Counted from the stretch's first letter, positions 25,428 to 34,791 are shown. The stretch: 64,000 nucleotides of DNA from Aliamphritea hakodatensis (GCF_024347195.1 NZ_AP025281.1:1860001-1924000), one strand, 5' to 3'. Numbers and translations are program-made. The notes: generated from the sequence alone by a model not told the origin.

Positions 25428-27161
25428 TTAATCCACACGGACACTTACATAGCGACCGGGTGCCGGCTCGATTGCCGGATGGCTGGCGTTACCGGGTGTG
25501 GCAGGTGCGTCAGTTTTTTTACCGGCTTTGGGTTTGATCCATTTATTCCAGTGGCTCCACCAGCTGCCTTCTTCCCGCTGGGCGCTTTCCAGCCAGTGAT
25601 CAGGGCCTTTGCCCAGTTCCCCACTGCACCAGTAGTGGCGGCGGTTTTTAGAAACCGGGTTGATTACGCCAGCCACATGGCCACTGGCGCCCAGCACAAA
25701 TTCGATATTACCCTGCATCAGTTCGGTACCGGCAAACGTGCCTTTCCAGGGGGCGATGTGGTCGTCGATGGTAGACAGGAAGTACACAGGGATTGTGATA
25801 TCACGCAGGTCAATCTGTTCACCGCAGATGGTCAGTCCGCCGGGTTCAACCAGTTTGTTGCCAATGTACATGTTGTTGATGTAGAAGTTGTACATGCTGG
25901 CCGGGAGGTTAGTTGAATCGCTGTTCCAGTAGAGAATGTCAAATGGCGCCGGGTTCTGACCTTTAAGGTAATTGTTTACCACGTAAGACCATACCAGATC
26001 GTTAGAGCGCAGCATGTTAAAGGCTGTTGCCAGGCTGCGGCCTTTAAGCAGGCCATCTTCATCAACTTTCTGAACGATCTGCTCAACTTGCTGCTCATCG
26101 ATGAATACCCGCAGGTCGCCCGGATCGGTGAAGTCGGTCAGGGTGGTGAGGAAGGTGGCGGAAGCAATTGAATCATCTTTACGCTTTGCCAGAACTGCCA
26201 GTGTGGAGGCCAGAATGGTGCCGCCGATACACCAGGAAACGCAGTTGATTTTGCTGCTGTCGGTGATGTCTTTAACGGTGCTGACGGCTTTCAGAACACC
26301 ATCTTCAACATAGTTATCCCAGTTCAGGTCCCGCTGTTCGACAGTCGGGTTCAGCCAGGAAATCAGGAAAACGGTCTGGCCCTGATCGACACAGTATTTA
26401 ACATACGAGTTGTGTTCCTGCAGATCCATGATGTAGAACTTGTTGATGCACGGCGGGACGATCAGTGTCGGGCGGGCATAGACTTTTTCAGTGGTAGGGG
26501 CGTACTGAATAAGTTGCAACATTTCGTTTTCAAATACAACGCTGCCTTGAGTGGTGGCAATGTTATCCCCAAGGGTGAATGCAGACTCGTCTGTCATGCT
26601 GATACGGCCTTTTTCAAAGTCGCTCAGCAGGTTTTTAAGGCCGTCAACCAGGCTCTGACCGTTGGTGTCCAGAGCTTGCTGCATCACCTCAGGGTTGGTG
26701 ACTGCAAAGTTGGTTGGGGACATGGCGTCAATGTACTGCTGGGTATAAAACTCCAGCTTGCGCTGCTCGTTTTCGCTGAGATTGGCGTTGGAGGCCATTT
26801 CGCTTAGCAGCTTAGAGCCCAGGAAATAGGATTCCTTGATGTAGGAAAATACCGGGTTTTTGCTCCATTCTTCGGCTGCAAAGCGGCGGTCCGATTTAGC
26901 GTTTTCCTGTTCGCTGCTTTTGCCCGAGAGCAAATTTTGCCACAGGTTGAACTGAGCTTGCTGATAGTCTGCGATGGCTTTAACCCAGGCGGTAGGGTCT
27001 TCAAAGGATTTTGCCGCCAGATCAGTCCATGACTGGCTGAACTGTTTGAATATGTCTTCGCTGCCGGCAGAGGAATACATCGCCAGCACTTTCTGGCTTT
27101 CCTGATTCAGATAGTTAATGAATTCCTGAGGATTAGAGAAGAGATTGCTGTTGTTTTCCAT
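25428..27161 (-). CDS. phaC: Class I polyhydroxyalkanoate synthase PhaC
   Basis: A 577-residue enzyme polymerising 3-hydroxyacyl-CoA into storage granules. The N-terminal part up to about 190 is the PhaC N domain; the lipase-like box reads SWCIGGT with catalytic Cys 311, and the Asp (DDHIAPW) and His (GASGHVAGVINP) of the triad follow. The canonical box is GxCxGG, so Ser 309 replaces the first Gly. Length fits class I (single subunit). It is monocistronic here: no phaA, phaB or phasin is adjacent, and the regulator gene phaR lies 27 kb away. A promoter with TGC-rich sequence lies at 27219-27272. Confidence 0.93.
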   Translation of the reverse strand: MENNSNLFSNPQEFINYLNQESQKVLAMYSSAGSEDIFKQFSQSWTDLAAKSFEDPTAWVKAIADYQQAQFNLWQNLLSGKSSEQENAKSDRRFAAEEWSKNPVFSYIKESYFLGSKLLSEMASNANLSENEQRKLEFYTQQYIDAMSPTNFAVTNPEVMQQALDTNGQSLVDGLKNLLSDFEKGRISMTDESAFTLGDNIATTQGSVVFENEMLQLIQYAPTTEKVYARPTLIVPPCINKFYIMDLQEHNSYVKYCVDQGQTVFLISWLNPTVEQRDLNWDNYVEDGVLKAVSTVKDITDSSKINCVSWCIGGTILASTLAVLAKRKDDSIASATFLTTLTDFTDPGDLRVFIDEQQVEQIVQKVDEDGLLKGRSLATAFNMLRSNDLVWSYVVNNYLKGQNPAPFDILYWNSDSTNLPASMYNFYINNMYIGNKLVEPGGLTICGEQIDLRDITIPVYFLSTIDDHIAPWKGTFAGTELMQGNIEFVLGASGHVAGVINPVSKNRRHYWCSGELGKGPDHWLESAQREEGSWWSHWNKWIKPKAGKKTDAPATPGNASHPAIEPAPGRYVSVRVD

Positions 27162-27218
27162 AAAGCCGCCTTTAGGTAGTTGTCCCGGTTCCGGACTGTG
27201 TTACATCCCTGACAGGGT

Positions 27219-27272
27219 GCATCAATGCATCATGCGATCATTGAGAATAGACAATTTGATGCAGTGCAGCAA
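27219..27272 (-). promoter_or_regulatory. phaC promoter with TGC-rich candidate operator
   Basis: On the minus strand TTGCTG (27272-27267) and TATTCT (27249-27244) are 17 bases apart, giving a start near 27237, about 75 bases before phaC. GCA/TGC repeats run through the -35 and spacer (27259-27270) and again just past the start site (27219-27235). PhaR-type repressors are known to bind TGC-rich sites, so this is a candidate operator; that part is inference. Confidence 0.55.
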
Positions 27273-27427
27273 GAGGTGTTTCGTGGAACTTTAGTGACAT
27301 TTCCGTGAATTATTCTGCAAAAATCCGGTGTCAGGCCGATGCTTTGGAGCGGCTATCTGTAAAGCCTGTCTGTACTTGCTGCATAGCAGCCCCTAAAATG
27401 CCATTTTTTTGAACAGGCAGAACGGTT

Positions 27428-27682
27428 ATGCGTAAGTTTTTATTGATGGGCACTGAGGGTTGTCATCTGTGTGATGATGCCGCTGCAATCGTTGTAGCAA
27501 CGCTTAACCCTGCGCTGCACGAAGCGGAGCTGGTAGATATTGCCTTTGAAGATGAATATATGACCCGTTATGCCGTTCGTATCCCGGTTCTGCTTGATGA
27601 CGCCAGTGGTAAAGAGCTGGACTGGCCCTTTGATCAGCCCGCTTTGCAGGATTTTCTTCGCGGTCTGGAGGTCAGCGAGTAG
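27428..27682 (+). CDS. Glutaredoxin-family protein (DUF836-like)
   Basis: An 84-residue thioredoxin-fold protein. MRKFLLMGTEGCHLCDDA shows the CxxC (C-H-L-C) redox site near residue 12, and the cis-proline is in RYAVRIPVLLD. This is the small glutaredoxin-like family (DUF836). The redox partner is unknown. It reads toward the convergent TatD gene, with 6 bases between the two. Confidence 0.85.
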   Translation: MRKFLLMGTEGCHLCDDAAAIVVATLNPALHEAELVDIAFEDEYMTRYAVRIPVLLDDASGKELDWPFDQPALQDFLRGLEVSE

Positions 27683-27688
27683 GCGGTT

Positions 27689-28516
27689 TTAAAGCAGGTC
27701 CTGTAAGTTAAAGAACGTAAGGCTGGTTGTGCGGCTTTCCCGGGCGACCTGTTCTGCAGGTTTACCCACCAGCTCTGCGACTACCTGCAGGATGTGAGGC
27801 AGATTCAGTGGTGTGTTACGCCGGCTTTTGGGTTTTGGACGAATGTCCCGTGGTAACAGATACGGCGCATCTGTTTCCAGCATCAGGCGGTCTGAGGGAA
27901 TGTCTTTCAGCAATGGATGCAGATGACTGCCGCGACGTTCATCACAAATCCATCCGGTAATTCCGATGTGCAGGTCCAGGTCCAGATAGTTGTACAGTTC
28001 TTCCTGGGTGCCGGTAAAGCAGTGGGCGACCCCGCCACTGATATGTTCTCGGCAGGCGGTTAGCATTTCCAGTTGTTTCTGATGGGCATCCCGTTCATGT
28101 AAAAACAGGGGAAGGCCCGTTTCTGCTGCCAGTTCCAGTTGTTGTTCGAAAGCGTATACCTGCGCCTCAGGTGAAGAAAAATTACGGTTGAAATCCAGAC
28201 CTGTTTCGCCGACCGCGACTACCTTCTCTTGCTTTAAAAGCTGGCGTAACTGCCGGGTTGTTTCGGTACTGTACTCGCTGGCCGAGTGAGGGTGTACGCC
28301 GGCCGTGGTGAACAGCGGGGCGCTGCTCTGTTGACACATTTCCTGACACTGGCGGTTTTCAGACATATTGGTGCCGGTAAGGATCAGAGGTGAAACACCG
28401 GCGAGCTGCGCCTGCTCAGCCACTTCCTGCCAGTCTTTTGTAAAGCTGGAATCGCTAAGGTTAACGCCTATATCGATCAGTACTTGTTCGGCACTTTGCG
28501 GGGTGAATGTTCGCAT
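27689..28516 (-). CDS. tatD: TatD-family metal-dependent DNase
   Basis: A 275-residue TIM-barrel hydrolase. Metal ligands appear in order: the N-terminal IGVNL (where most TatD proteins have a D-x-H-x-H-like start, here weakened to DIGVNL as in E. coli TatD), GETGLDFNR (catalytic Glu), LFLHERDAH, GVAHCFTG, and LETDAPYLLPRD. TatD has 3'-5' exonuclease activity on single-stranded DNA and RNA. The DIGVNL start supports TatD itself rather than YcfH/YjjV. It is 8 bases downstream of slt on the same strand. Confidence 0.9.
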   Translation of the reverse strand: MRTFTPQSAEQVLIDIGVNLSDSSFTKDWQEVAEQAQLAGVSPLILTGTNMSENRQCQEMCQQSSAPLFTTAGVHPHSASEYSTETTRQLRQLLKQEKVVAVGETGLDFNRNFSSPEAQVYAFEQQLELAAETGLPLFLHERDAHQKQLEMLTACREHISGGVAHCFTGTQEELYNYLDLDLHIGITGWICDERRGSHLHPLLKDIPSDRLMLETDAPYLLPRDIRPKPKSRRNTPLNLPHILQVVAELVGKPAEQVARESRTTSLTFFNLQDLL

Positions 28517-28524
28517 GGGTGATC

Positions 28525-30555
28525 TTAGTAGGCGCTCAGTTGCTGTTTAATCTGCTTGCGCAGGGTTTTGCTTTGCTTTGCGCCGACGGCGTCCTGCAGT
28601 GCCAGTTCAAAGGCCGGTTGTTCAAGGGAGTGCTTAGATTCGCCGGCTATGGTGGCATAGATGGCGTGATAGGCAATGACGTTACGGACATATTTATTGG
28701 TTTCCCTGAAAGGGATGGTTTCTACCCAGATGTCCATAGGCAGATGTCCGCGGGCTTTCAGCCACTGATCAACCCGGTGGGGGCCGGCATTATAAGCTGC
28801 TGTTGCCAGTATTTGGTTGCCCTTAAAGCGTTTTTGCATTTGTGCCAGGTAAGCGCTGCCAAGGTTGATATTGATAACCGGCCGGTTCAGGTCGGTAACA
28901 CCTTTGTATTTCACGTCAAACTTCTTGGCTGTCTGTTTAGCGGTTTTGGGCATCAGTTGCATCAGACCACGGGCGCCGGCACTTGAGCGTACCGTGGTTT
29001 GGTAGGCGCTTTCCTGACGGGCGACAGCCCGTGCCCAGTTGGTATCAATTTCCAGCTCAGCCGCCATCTTGTCGAAGATTTTGGTATAAGGGGCCGGAAA
29101 ACGGATATCGATCGCATCCCAGACCCGGGCTTTAGCGGCGCCGCGGATCGCCTGGTCGTGCCAGCCCCACTGATGCGCAAGGGTTGCAGCTGCATAGAAG
29201 GTGTCTGAGTCGGCATCCTGAGTGATACGGTTCCATTCCCGCCGTGCCAGGTAGTGTTCGTTTTGTTTATAGAGTTCGAACATGCGCTTAAAGGCAGGTG
29301 TTTCCGCCAGTGTGTTCAGTGCTTTACCGGCGGGTTTAGTAGCTGTCGGATTCAGGCTGAAAGGTCGGTTAAGGATATCTGCCGCCAGCAAACCGTAGTA
29401 ACTGCGTTCTTTACTGAGGGTGACAAACGCCTGTGACGCGGCGGGTGTCAGACCCTGAGTGTGGCTTGCGGCGAGAGTGCGCCAGTAGACCCAGCGTTCA
29501 TTTTTCTGGGTTTCTTCGGGTAGGTTACTGATCAGGCGGAAAACTTCCTGCCAGTCTTCTTTGATCAGCGCCGTACGGAAGAGGCGGTTCTGGATGGTTT
29601 CGTCCTGGTTATCTCCCAGCTGTTCTATCAGCTTCAGTGCGCCTTTAGGTGCCTTGCTTTGAAGCCGTGAAGCCAGTCTACGGTTGAGTGATTCTTTCCG
29701 TTTAGTGTTAAATTTCAGGGTGTCACGCACTGTCAGCCAGGTTTTGGCTGCCGCTGCCGGCTTGCTCAGGCTTAGCCGGGTCAGGCCGTAGAGATACGTT
29801 TCCCGGTTAGCCAGGGTATCATCTTTAAGGGCGTTCTTTTTGGTCAGCAGTTCAGGATTCGCCTGAATTTTATAAAAGCGATCAATAACGGCTTTATCCT
29901 GTTTGGCGGTGATAAAGCGCCGTAAATATTTTGCCAGTGACATTTGTTTGGCAGCAACACTTTTCCAGAAACGGGACGTTGCCAGTGCGGAAGATGGACC
30001 GCCTTTAGTTTTCTGCCAGTATTCGAAGCTGCTGTCACAGGCGTCAGGGCGGGAGTGACCGACATTCCAGAAAGCATCTATACCGGCAATGGCTTTAGCT
30101 TTGTGCCCGGTTTCCATCAGTGCATGGCGGCGATAGCATTCATATTTTTCACTGCCGTTGATGCCGGATTTTGCCAGTGCCGGCAGGTAGGCTTTCCAAC
30201 GTTTCTGACGAATCAGTTGGTTCAGCCAGCGCTGTTGCAGTTGTGTGGTAACGGGGACATCCGGGTATTGTTTGCCGAATTCAGAAATCTGCTTTTGGGT
30301 TACGCTGGCAAGTTGCTTGCTCAGTTGGGCAGCTTCCACATAGGGCAGCAACGGGTAATCAGCGAGTTTTGCTTTGATTGAATCAAGTTTGCCGAACTCG
30401 GATGCTTTGATGGATTGCTTGGCATCTTGATATAGCTGACGTTGCTGGTCGAGGGTTGTGGCGGAGACTTGGCTACAGAACAGCCCTAAACTCAGACCAA
30501 TTACACTGAAAAAATGATTGCGATAAAACTTTTGCCTGGCCAGCATGGTTAACAA
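28525..30555 (-). CDS. slt: Soluble lytic murein transglycosylase (Slt70)
   Basis: A 676-residue periplasmic enzyme that cleaves peptidoglycan between MurNAc and GlcNAc, forming 1,6-anhydroMurNAc. A signal peptide (about 1-32, ending CSQVSA-TT) is followed by the long helical U and L superhelix region and then the catalytic domain near residue 510, with ARQESAYQTTVRSSAGARGLMQLMP containing the active Glu in RQES; the last part has AYNAGPHRVDQWL. Length is close to E. coli Slt (645). tatD follows 8 bases downstream. Confidence 0.95.
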   Translation of the reverse strand: MLTMLARQKFYRNHFFSVIGLSLGLFCSQVSATTLDQQRQLYQDAKQSIKASEFGKLDSIKAKLADYPLLPYVEAAQLSKQLASVTQKQISEFGKQYPDVPVTTQLQQRWLNQLIRQKRWKAYLPALAKSGINGSEKYECYRRHALMETGHKAKAIAGIDAFWNVGHSRPDACDSSFEYWQKTKGGPSSALATSRFWKSVAAKQMSLAKYLRRFITAKQDKAVIDRFYKIQANPELLTKKNALKDDTLANRETYLYGLTRLSLSKPAAAAKTWLTVRDTLKFNTKRKESLNRRLASRLQSKAPKGALKLIEQLGDNQDETIQNRLFRTALIKEDWQEVFRLISNLPEETQKNERWVYWRTLAASHTQGLTPAASQAFVTLSKERSYYGLLAADILNRPFSLNPTATKPAGKALNTLAETPAFKRMFELYKQNEHYLARREWNRITQDADSDTFYAAATLAHQWGWHDQAIRGAAKARVWDAIDIRFPAPYTKIFDKMAAELEIDTNWARAVARQESAYQTTVRSSAGARGLMQLMPKTAKQTAKKFDVKYKGVTDLNRPVININLGSAYLAQMQKRFKGNQILATAAYNAGPHRVDQWLKARGHLPMDIWVETIPFRETNKYVRNVIAYHAIYATIAGESKHSLEQPAFELALQDAVGAKQSKTLRKQIKQQLSAY

Positions 30556-30747
30556 TCCTTGCCGATAATATAACGATGTATCGAGTGTCTACGAAGCCCC
30601 TGTAAGATGCAAGCGACGTGTTGTAGCAACACTGGATGTCCTTTTCTCTGAGGTCGCTAATATAGCAGTTTATGAGCACACTGCAGGGATGTTTAATTTA
30701 TTTTTTTCAGTAGAATAGGCGCCTGATTTTATACAGGTGGACGATTA

Positions 30748-32637
30748 ATGGCGTTAATCAGACTAGAAAAAGTTTCCGTTGCCTTTGGTGATAAACATTT
30801 ACTTGATCAGGTGGATTTCCAGCTGGAGAGAGGCGAGCGGGTTGCACTGGTCGGGCTAAATGGTGCCGGTAAGTCAACCTTGCTGAAAGTGATTGCCCGT
30901 CATCAGGCGACCGACGACGGAGAGCTGTGGCAGGACGGCGGTGCAGTTATTGCTGAATTACCTCAGGCGCTGCCTGCCGCGGATGAACGAAAGGTACGGG
31001 ATGTCATTGCTGAAGGTCTGGGTGATGCCTATCAGCTGGTTTTACGTTATCACGAGCTGGCCGGTCAGTTTGATGATGCAGCAATGAATGAAATGACCCG
31101 TCTGCAGCATCAGATTGAAGAAGTGGATGGCTGGCAGCTCGAGCTGCGCATTGAGCAGATTCTGGAGCGGCTGGGGCTGGATGGCGATGTGCTGATGTCT
31201 TCCCTGTCTGGCGGATGGCGCCGCCGGGCGGCACTGGGTGCTGCGCTGGTGCAGTCGCCGGATTTGCTGTTGCTGGATGAGCCGACCAACCACCTGGATA
31301 TTGAAACCATCGAGTGGCTTGAAAAACAGTTGCTTGAGTTTAAAGGCGGTGTGTTGTTTATCTCGCACGACCGTTCGCTGGTGGAGCGTCTGGCAACCCG
31401 GATTATTGAGCTGGACCGGGGCACACTGACCTCTTTCCCGGGCAGTTATCAGGCGTATCTTGATCAGAAAGAAAAGCTGCTGGAAGAAGAAGCCCGCCAC
31501 AACGCGCTGTTTGATAAAAAACTGGCGGAAGAAGAAAAATGGATCCGTCAGGGAATTAAAGCGCGCCGGACCCGTAACGAAGGTCGGGTACGCGCCCTGA
31601 AAGCGCTGCGTGTCGAACGTTCTGAACGGCGTAACCGGCAGGGTAAAGCGAAGTTTAATCTGGAACAGGCGGACCGTTCAGGCAAGCTGGTGGTTGAGGT
31701 TTCAGATGTGTGCCAGAGCTTCAAAGGTGCACCCGTGGTTAAGGATTTCTCCGTCCGGATGCAGCGTGGGGACCGTATAGGTTTAATCGGCCCGAATGGT
31801 GTGGGCAAGAGTACATTGCTGAAAATCCTGTTGGGTGAGCTGACACCGGACAGCGGTGAAGTACGTCAGGGCTCAAATCTTGAAGTTGCTTACTTTGACC
31901 AGCTGCGTGGGCAGCTTAAGCCGGAACAAACCATTATTGATAATATTTCTGAAGGGCGGGAGAGCATTACCATTAATGGTAAGTCCCGTCACATTATCAG
32001 TTACCTGGGGGACTTTCTGTTCACCCCTGAACGTGCCAGAACGCCGGTTAAAGCGCTGTCAGGGGGCGAGTGTAACCGGGTCATGCTGGCGAAGCTGTTT
32101 TCTCAGCCGGCTAACCTGCTGGTACTTGATGAGCCGACCAACGATCTGGATATTGAAACCCTTGAACTGCTTGAAGAAATTCTCATGGATTTCAGTGGCA
32201 CATTACTGCTGGTGAGTCACGACCGTGCGTTTCTGGATAATGTAGTTACTTCAACACTGGTGTTTGAAGGCAACGGCCATATCCAGGAATATGTCGGTGG
32301 GTATCAGGACTGGTTGCGACAGCGACCTGATCCTGCGAAGCAACAGCCTGTTCCGCAAAAGACGGTTGAAGAAGCGCCGGCAGAGGTGGCTAAACCGCCG
32401 GCAGAAAAGCAGAAAAAACTCAGCTATAAGTTACAGCGCGAGCTTGATCAGTTACCGGAACAGCTTGAGCTTGCAGAAGCAGAGCTGGCACGGTTGCATG
32501 AAGTCTCCAGTGCCGGTGATTTTTATAGCGGTGACCGTGATGAAGTGGCTAAAACGCTTGAGGCGTTGCAGCAGCAGGAAGCTGAAGTCGAGCGTTTAAT
32601 GGAGCGCTGGGTTGAGCTTGAAGCAATGCAGGGCTGA
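30748..32637 (+). CDS. uup: ABC-F ATPase Uup-like
   Basis: A 629-residue ABC-F protein with two ATPase domains and no membrane segments. Walker A motifs are GLNGAGKST and GPNGVGKST; signature motifs LSGGWRRR and LSGGECNR; Walker B plus Glu in LLLDEPTNHLD and LVLDEPTNDLD. A C-terminal coiled coil after a linker rich in Pro, Ala and Lys (about residues 530-629) is the Uup DNA- or ribosome-binding arm. Uup affects transposon excision and ribosome function. The stop codon lies within a perfect hairpin shared with the convergent universal stress gene. Confidence 0.93.
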   Translation: MALIRLEKVSVAFGDKHLLDQVDFQLERGERVALVGLNGAGKSTLLKVIARHQATDDGELWQDGGAVIAELPQALPAADERKVRDVIAEGLGDAYQLVLRYHELAGQFDDAAMNEMTRLQHQIEEVDGWQLELRIEQILERLGLDGDVLMSSLSGGWRRRAALGAALVQSPDLLLLDEPTNHLDIETIEWLEKQLLEFKGGVLFISHDRSLVERLATRIIELDRGTLTSFPGSYQAYLDQKEKLLEEEARHNALFDKKLAEEEKWIRQGIKARRTRNEGRVRALKALRVERSERRNRQGKAKFNLEQADRSGKLVVEVSDVCQSFKGAPVVKDFSVRMQRGDRIGLIGPNGVGKSTLLKILLGELTPDSGEVRQGSNLEVAYFDQLRGQLKPEQTIIDNISEGRESITINGKSRHIISYLGDFLFTPERARTPVKALSGGECNRVMLAKLFSQPANLLVLDEPTNDLDIETLELLEEILMDFSGTLLLVSHDRAFLDNVVTSTLVFEGNGHIQEYVGGYQDWLRQRPDPAKQQPVPQKTVEEAPAEVAKPPAEKQKKLSYKLQRELDQLPEQLELAEAELARLHEVSSAGDFYSGDRDEVAKTLEALQQQEAEVERLMERWVELEAMQG

Positions 32638-32651
32638 TTCAGCCCTGCATT
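32625..32651. terminator. Hairpin between convergent uup and usp
   Basis: Perfect 12-base arms, AATGCAGGGCTG (32625-32636) and its complement (32640-32651), with a 3-base loop overlap the uup stop codon. It has no T tract but could stop or slow transcription from both sides. Confidence 0.6.
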
Positions 32652-32659
32652 ACTGAGCG

Positions 32660-33100
32660 TTACTCTTCCTCAGCCAGCCGGATGGCCAGGACGTCACAGT
32701 TAGCGCCGTGCAGGACGCCGTTTGCGGTGGAGCCCAGCAGCAATGCAAGGCCCTGACGGCCATGGCTACCGACAACAATCAGGTCGCAGTTTGTTTCTTC
32801 GGCTATACGGTGAATTTCACTCTCTGTATGGCCGCTGACGATATGCTGATGCTTGATGGGATAGTCCAGGGCCGCGCTGAATTTACGGATTTTTTCCTGA
32901 GCGTGCTCATCCAATTGTTCCTGGATAGCGGTGAGGTCCATGGGGACGTCGCCACCGTAGGCAAAACTCAGGGGCTCTATCACATGGATCAGTGACAGAT
33001 CAGATTGGCAGCTTTGCGCAATGATGCGTACTTTTTCCACCAGTTGGTGGGATGCTTCAGACAGGTCTACAGCAAGCAGAATATGGTTATAAATGCTCAT
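32660..33100 (-). CDS. Universal stress protein (UspA family)
   Basis: A 146-residue protein starting MSIYNHILLAVDLSEASHQL. The ATP-binding-type loop GSHGRQGLALLLGSTANGVL (Gly-x2-Gly-x9-Gly-Ser-x-Ala) and the NCDVLAIR end match the UspA fold. Such proteins protect against starvation or redox stress by unclear means. It converges with uup. Confidence 0.93.
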   Translation of the reverse strand: MSIYNHILLAVDLSEASHQLVEKVRIIAQSCQSDLSLIHVIEPLSFAYGGDVPMDLTAIQEQLDEHAQEKIRKFSAALDYPIKHQHIVSGHTESEIHRIAEETNCDLIVVGSHGRQGLALLLGSTANGVLHGANCDVLAIRLAEEE

Positions 33101-33220
33101 ATGTTTTGATTCCCTGTTGTTTCCTGTATCTCAGAATAGCATAAGAGAAATATTGTAAAACATGAGAGATGTCAAATATCTAGGCGGTTTTTTGTAGCTT
33201 TTTTAAGGAGAGTGCAGATA

Positions 33221-33727
33221 ATGAAATGGGCGATTATTATCCTCGTCATGATGTCGCTGGTGGGCTCGATGATGTGGGTCATGCCAAGTCAGCGGCAACG
33301 TTTTCAGGCGCAGCTGCGGCAGTTGGCAATGCGAAAAGGTTTTAATGTTCAGGTGGCAAAGGTGAATCCGCCACGGGCCAGTGGACAGGTTGAGCAGGAA
33401 AGTTTCAATTCGCCGGTTTACCGCTTGCCCCGGACAAATATTTCCCGTCAGGAGCGTGAAACGTTTGTACACTGGCAGGTATATAAACAAACGGCGCTGG
33501 CAGCGGAGGGGTTACCTGAAGGCTGGTGTTGGGGAGAAGGTGAGCGTCAGTTGTCGGCCGGTCAGTTAGGTCTGTTGCTGGAGCTGATTGCGCGTTTGCC
33601 CGAAGGTGTTGTTGCCATTGAATCCGACCCGGTGCACCTGAGTGTGTTCTGGGATGAGCGTGGTGAGTTAGAAGACCTGGACCGTATTCAGGATGCAATG
33701 AAATCAGTTACTGAGGAAAAATTTTAA
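33221..33727 (+). CDS. Hypothetical membrane-anchored protein
   Basis: I do not recognise this 168-residue protein. An N-terminal hydrophobic segment, MKWAIIILVMMSLVGSMMWV, is a likely membrane anchor, followed by a basic stretch (RQRFQAQLRQLAMRKGF) and a soluble part with a conserved-looking EGWCWGEGERQLS. The start is the ATG at 33221, ten bases after AAGGAG; the GTG at 33212 would leave only one base. Its stop overlaps the start of the DUF1653 gene (TAATG), so translation is probably coupled. Confidence 0.7.
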   Translation: MKWAIIILVMMSLVGSMMWVMPSQRQRFQAQLRQLAMRKGFNVQVAKVNPPRASGQVEQESFNSPVYRLPRTNISRQERETFVHWQVYKQTALAAEGLPEGWCWGEGERQLSAGQLGLLLELIARLPEGVVAIESDPVHLSVFWDERGELEDLDRIQDAMKSVTEEKF

Positions 33728-33948
33728 TGTCAGAGTCAGTCACGTTACAGCCCGGTAAGTATCGTCACTATAAAGGGGCGGAATACGAAGTTATCAGTGT
33801 TGCCCGGCATTCTGAAACAGAAGAATATCTGGTGGTCTACCGGCAGTGTTATGGCGATGAATCCCTGTGGGTACGCCCGTATGGAATGTTTACAGAAACG
33901 GTGACAGTTGATGGCAAAACCGTACCCCGTTTTGCTTTTGAGGGTTAG
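33727..33948 (+). CDS. DUF1653-family protein
   Basis: A 73-residue protein of the DUF1653 family: PGKYRHYKGAEYEVISVARH, a VVYRQCYGDESLWVRPYGMF core and a short tail. Function is not established; the fold resembles small beta proteins. It overlaps the upstream membrane protein gene by one base and the convergent gene by four bases. Confidence 0.88.
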   Translation: MSESVTLQPGKYRHYKGAEYEVISVARHSETEEYLVVYRQCYGDESLWVRPYGMFTETVTVDGKTVPRFAFEG

Positions 33949-34637
33949 CCGGAGACTTCACTTGGGTTTTTAGTTGTTTCCGGTGGGTTACGGGCCGCAG
34001 TGATAAATTTATCGAGTTTTTCCAGGCGGTCTTTTTTCTTTTTCTGGGGTACGCTGGTCTTGGTTATGATGGCTTTGGCGTGTTTAAAGTGAGACAGGGC
34101 AATCAGATGATCCTCCTGCTCCAGATAATCATTGCCCTGCTGAATGTGGGCATCCGCAAACACGCAGACATGCAGCCAGTACAAATCGTGCTGATAATGG
34201 CGTACCTGCGTGGGGGTCAGCATGCGCATTTTTGCCATTTCAACAAAAATCTGTTCAGCATGACTGATAAATAACTGGGCCCGTTTCAGGGCTTTGTCAC
34301 TGCTGAAGTTTCCGGGTGCGACCTGAGTGTTGTCGTTGGTATCTTTAAGGTTGCTGATTTCTGCCAGCAGGTCAGAATCCGGTGCCAGCCGGGAAATTTC
34401 TTCGATCATGTGAGTGACGAACAGGCTAAGCTTATCGATAATTTCTTTACGGCAGCTGGCTTCCCGCAGTACGGTAATCGTGTTCAGCGCCAGCTCAGAT
34501 TTACGGCGCAGCTCTCTCAGGCGCTTGATACGGGCTTCTTCACGCTGCTCCCGGGAGGCGATAAAGTGGTTGATACAAATGGCAACAAAACCAATTGAGG
34601 CAACAGTCAGTAAGATAATCAGGTTGTCTTGAAGCAT
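33945..34637 (-). CDS. Hypothetical membrane-anchored helical protein
   Basis: A 230-residue protein I do not recognise. One N-terminal membrane helix (about residues 5-25, NLIILLTVASIGFVAICINHF) leads to a charged coiled-coil stretch rich in Arg and Glu (28-60) and then helices. The tail is lysine-rich (VPQKKKKDRLEKLDKF). The WLHVCVFADAHIQQGNDYL segment with paired helices looks tetratricopeptide-like. It lies opposite topA and overlaps the end of the DUF1653 gene by four bases. Confidence 0.7.
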   Translation of the reverse strand: MLQDNLIILLTVASIGFVAICINHFIASREQREEARIKRLRELRRKSELALNTITVLREASCRKEIIDKLSLFVTHMIEEISRLAPDSDLLAEISNLKDTNDNTQVAPGNFSSDKALKRAQLFISHAEQIFVEMAKMRMLTPTQVRHYQHDLYWLHVCVFADAHIQQGNDYLEQEDHLIALSHFKHAKAIITKTSVPQKKKKDRLEKLDKFITAARNPPETTKNPSEVSG

Positions 34638-34762
34638 ATTCTCAGGTAGTTGTAATTATATGCGAATAAAGAGTGTCGCTATTGTACCTGCCAAATCATG
34701 ATCTGGCATATACCCTGTTGAAATAGATTTTAATAATTGAACCTGTAATTTTAATCAGAAGC

Positions 34763-34791
34763 TTGACCCTTTAGGTTTGAGACATTATATA
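34763..34791 (+). promoter_or_regulatory. topA promoter
   Basis: TTGACC (34763-34768) and TATATA (34786-34791) are 17 bases apart, giving a start near 34798 and a leader of about 40 bases. An AAGGA ribosome site at 34826-34830 then precedes the ATG at 34840. Confidence 0.7.

Noticed and set aside
33101..33220. Promoter for the universal stress gene
   Set aside because: TTGACA is present on the minus strand, but the best TACAAT is only 12 bases away and the 17-base position reads TATTTC; not convincing.
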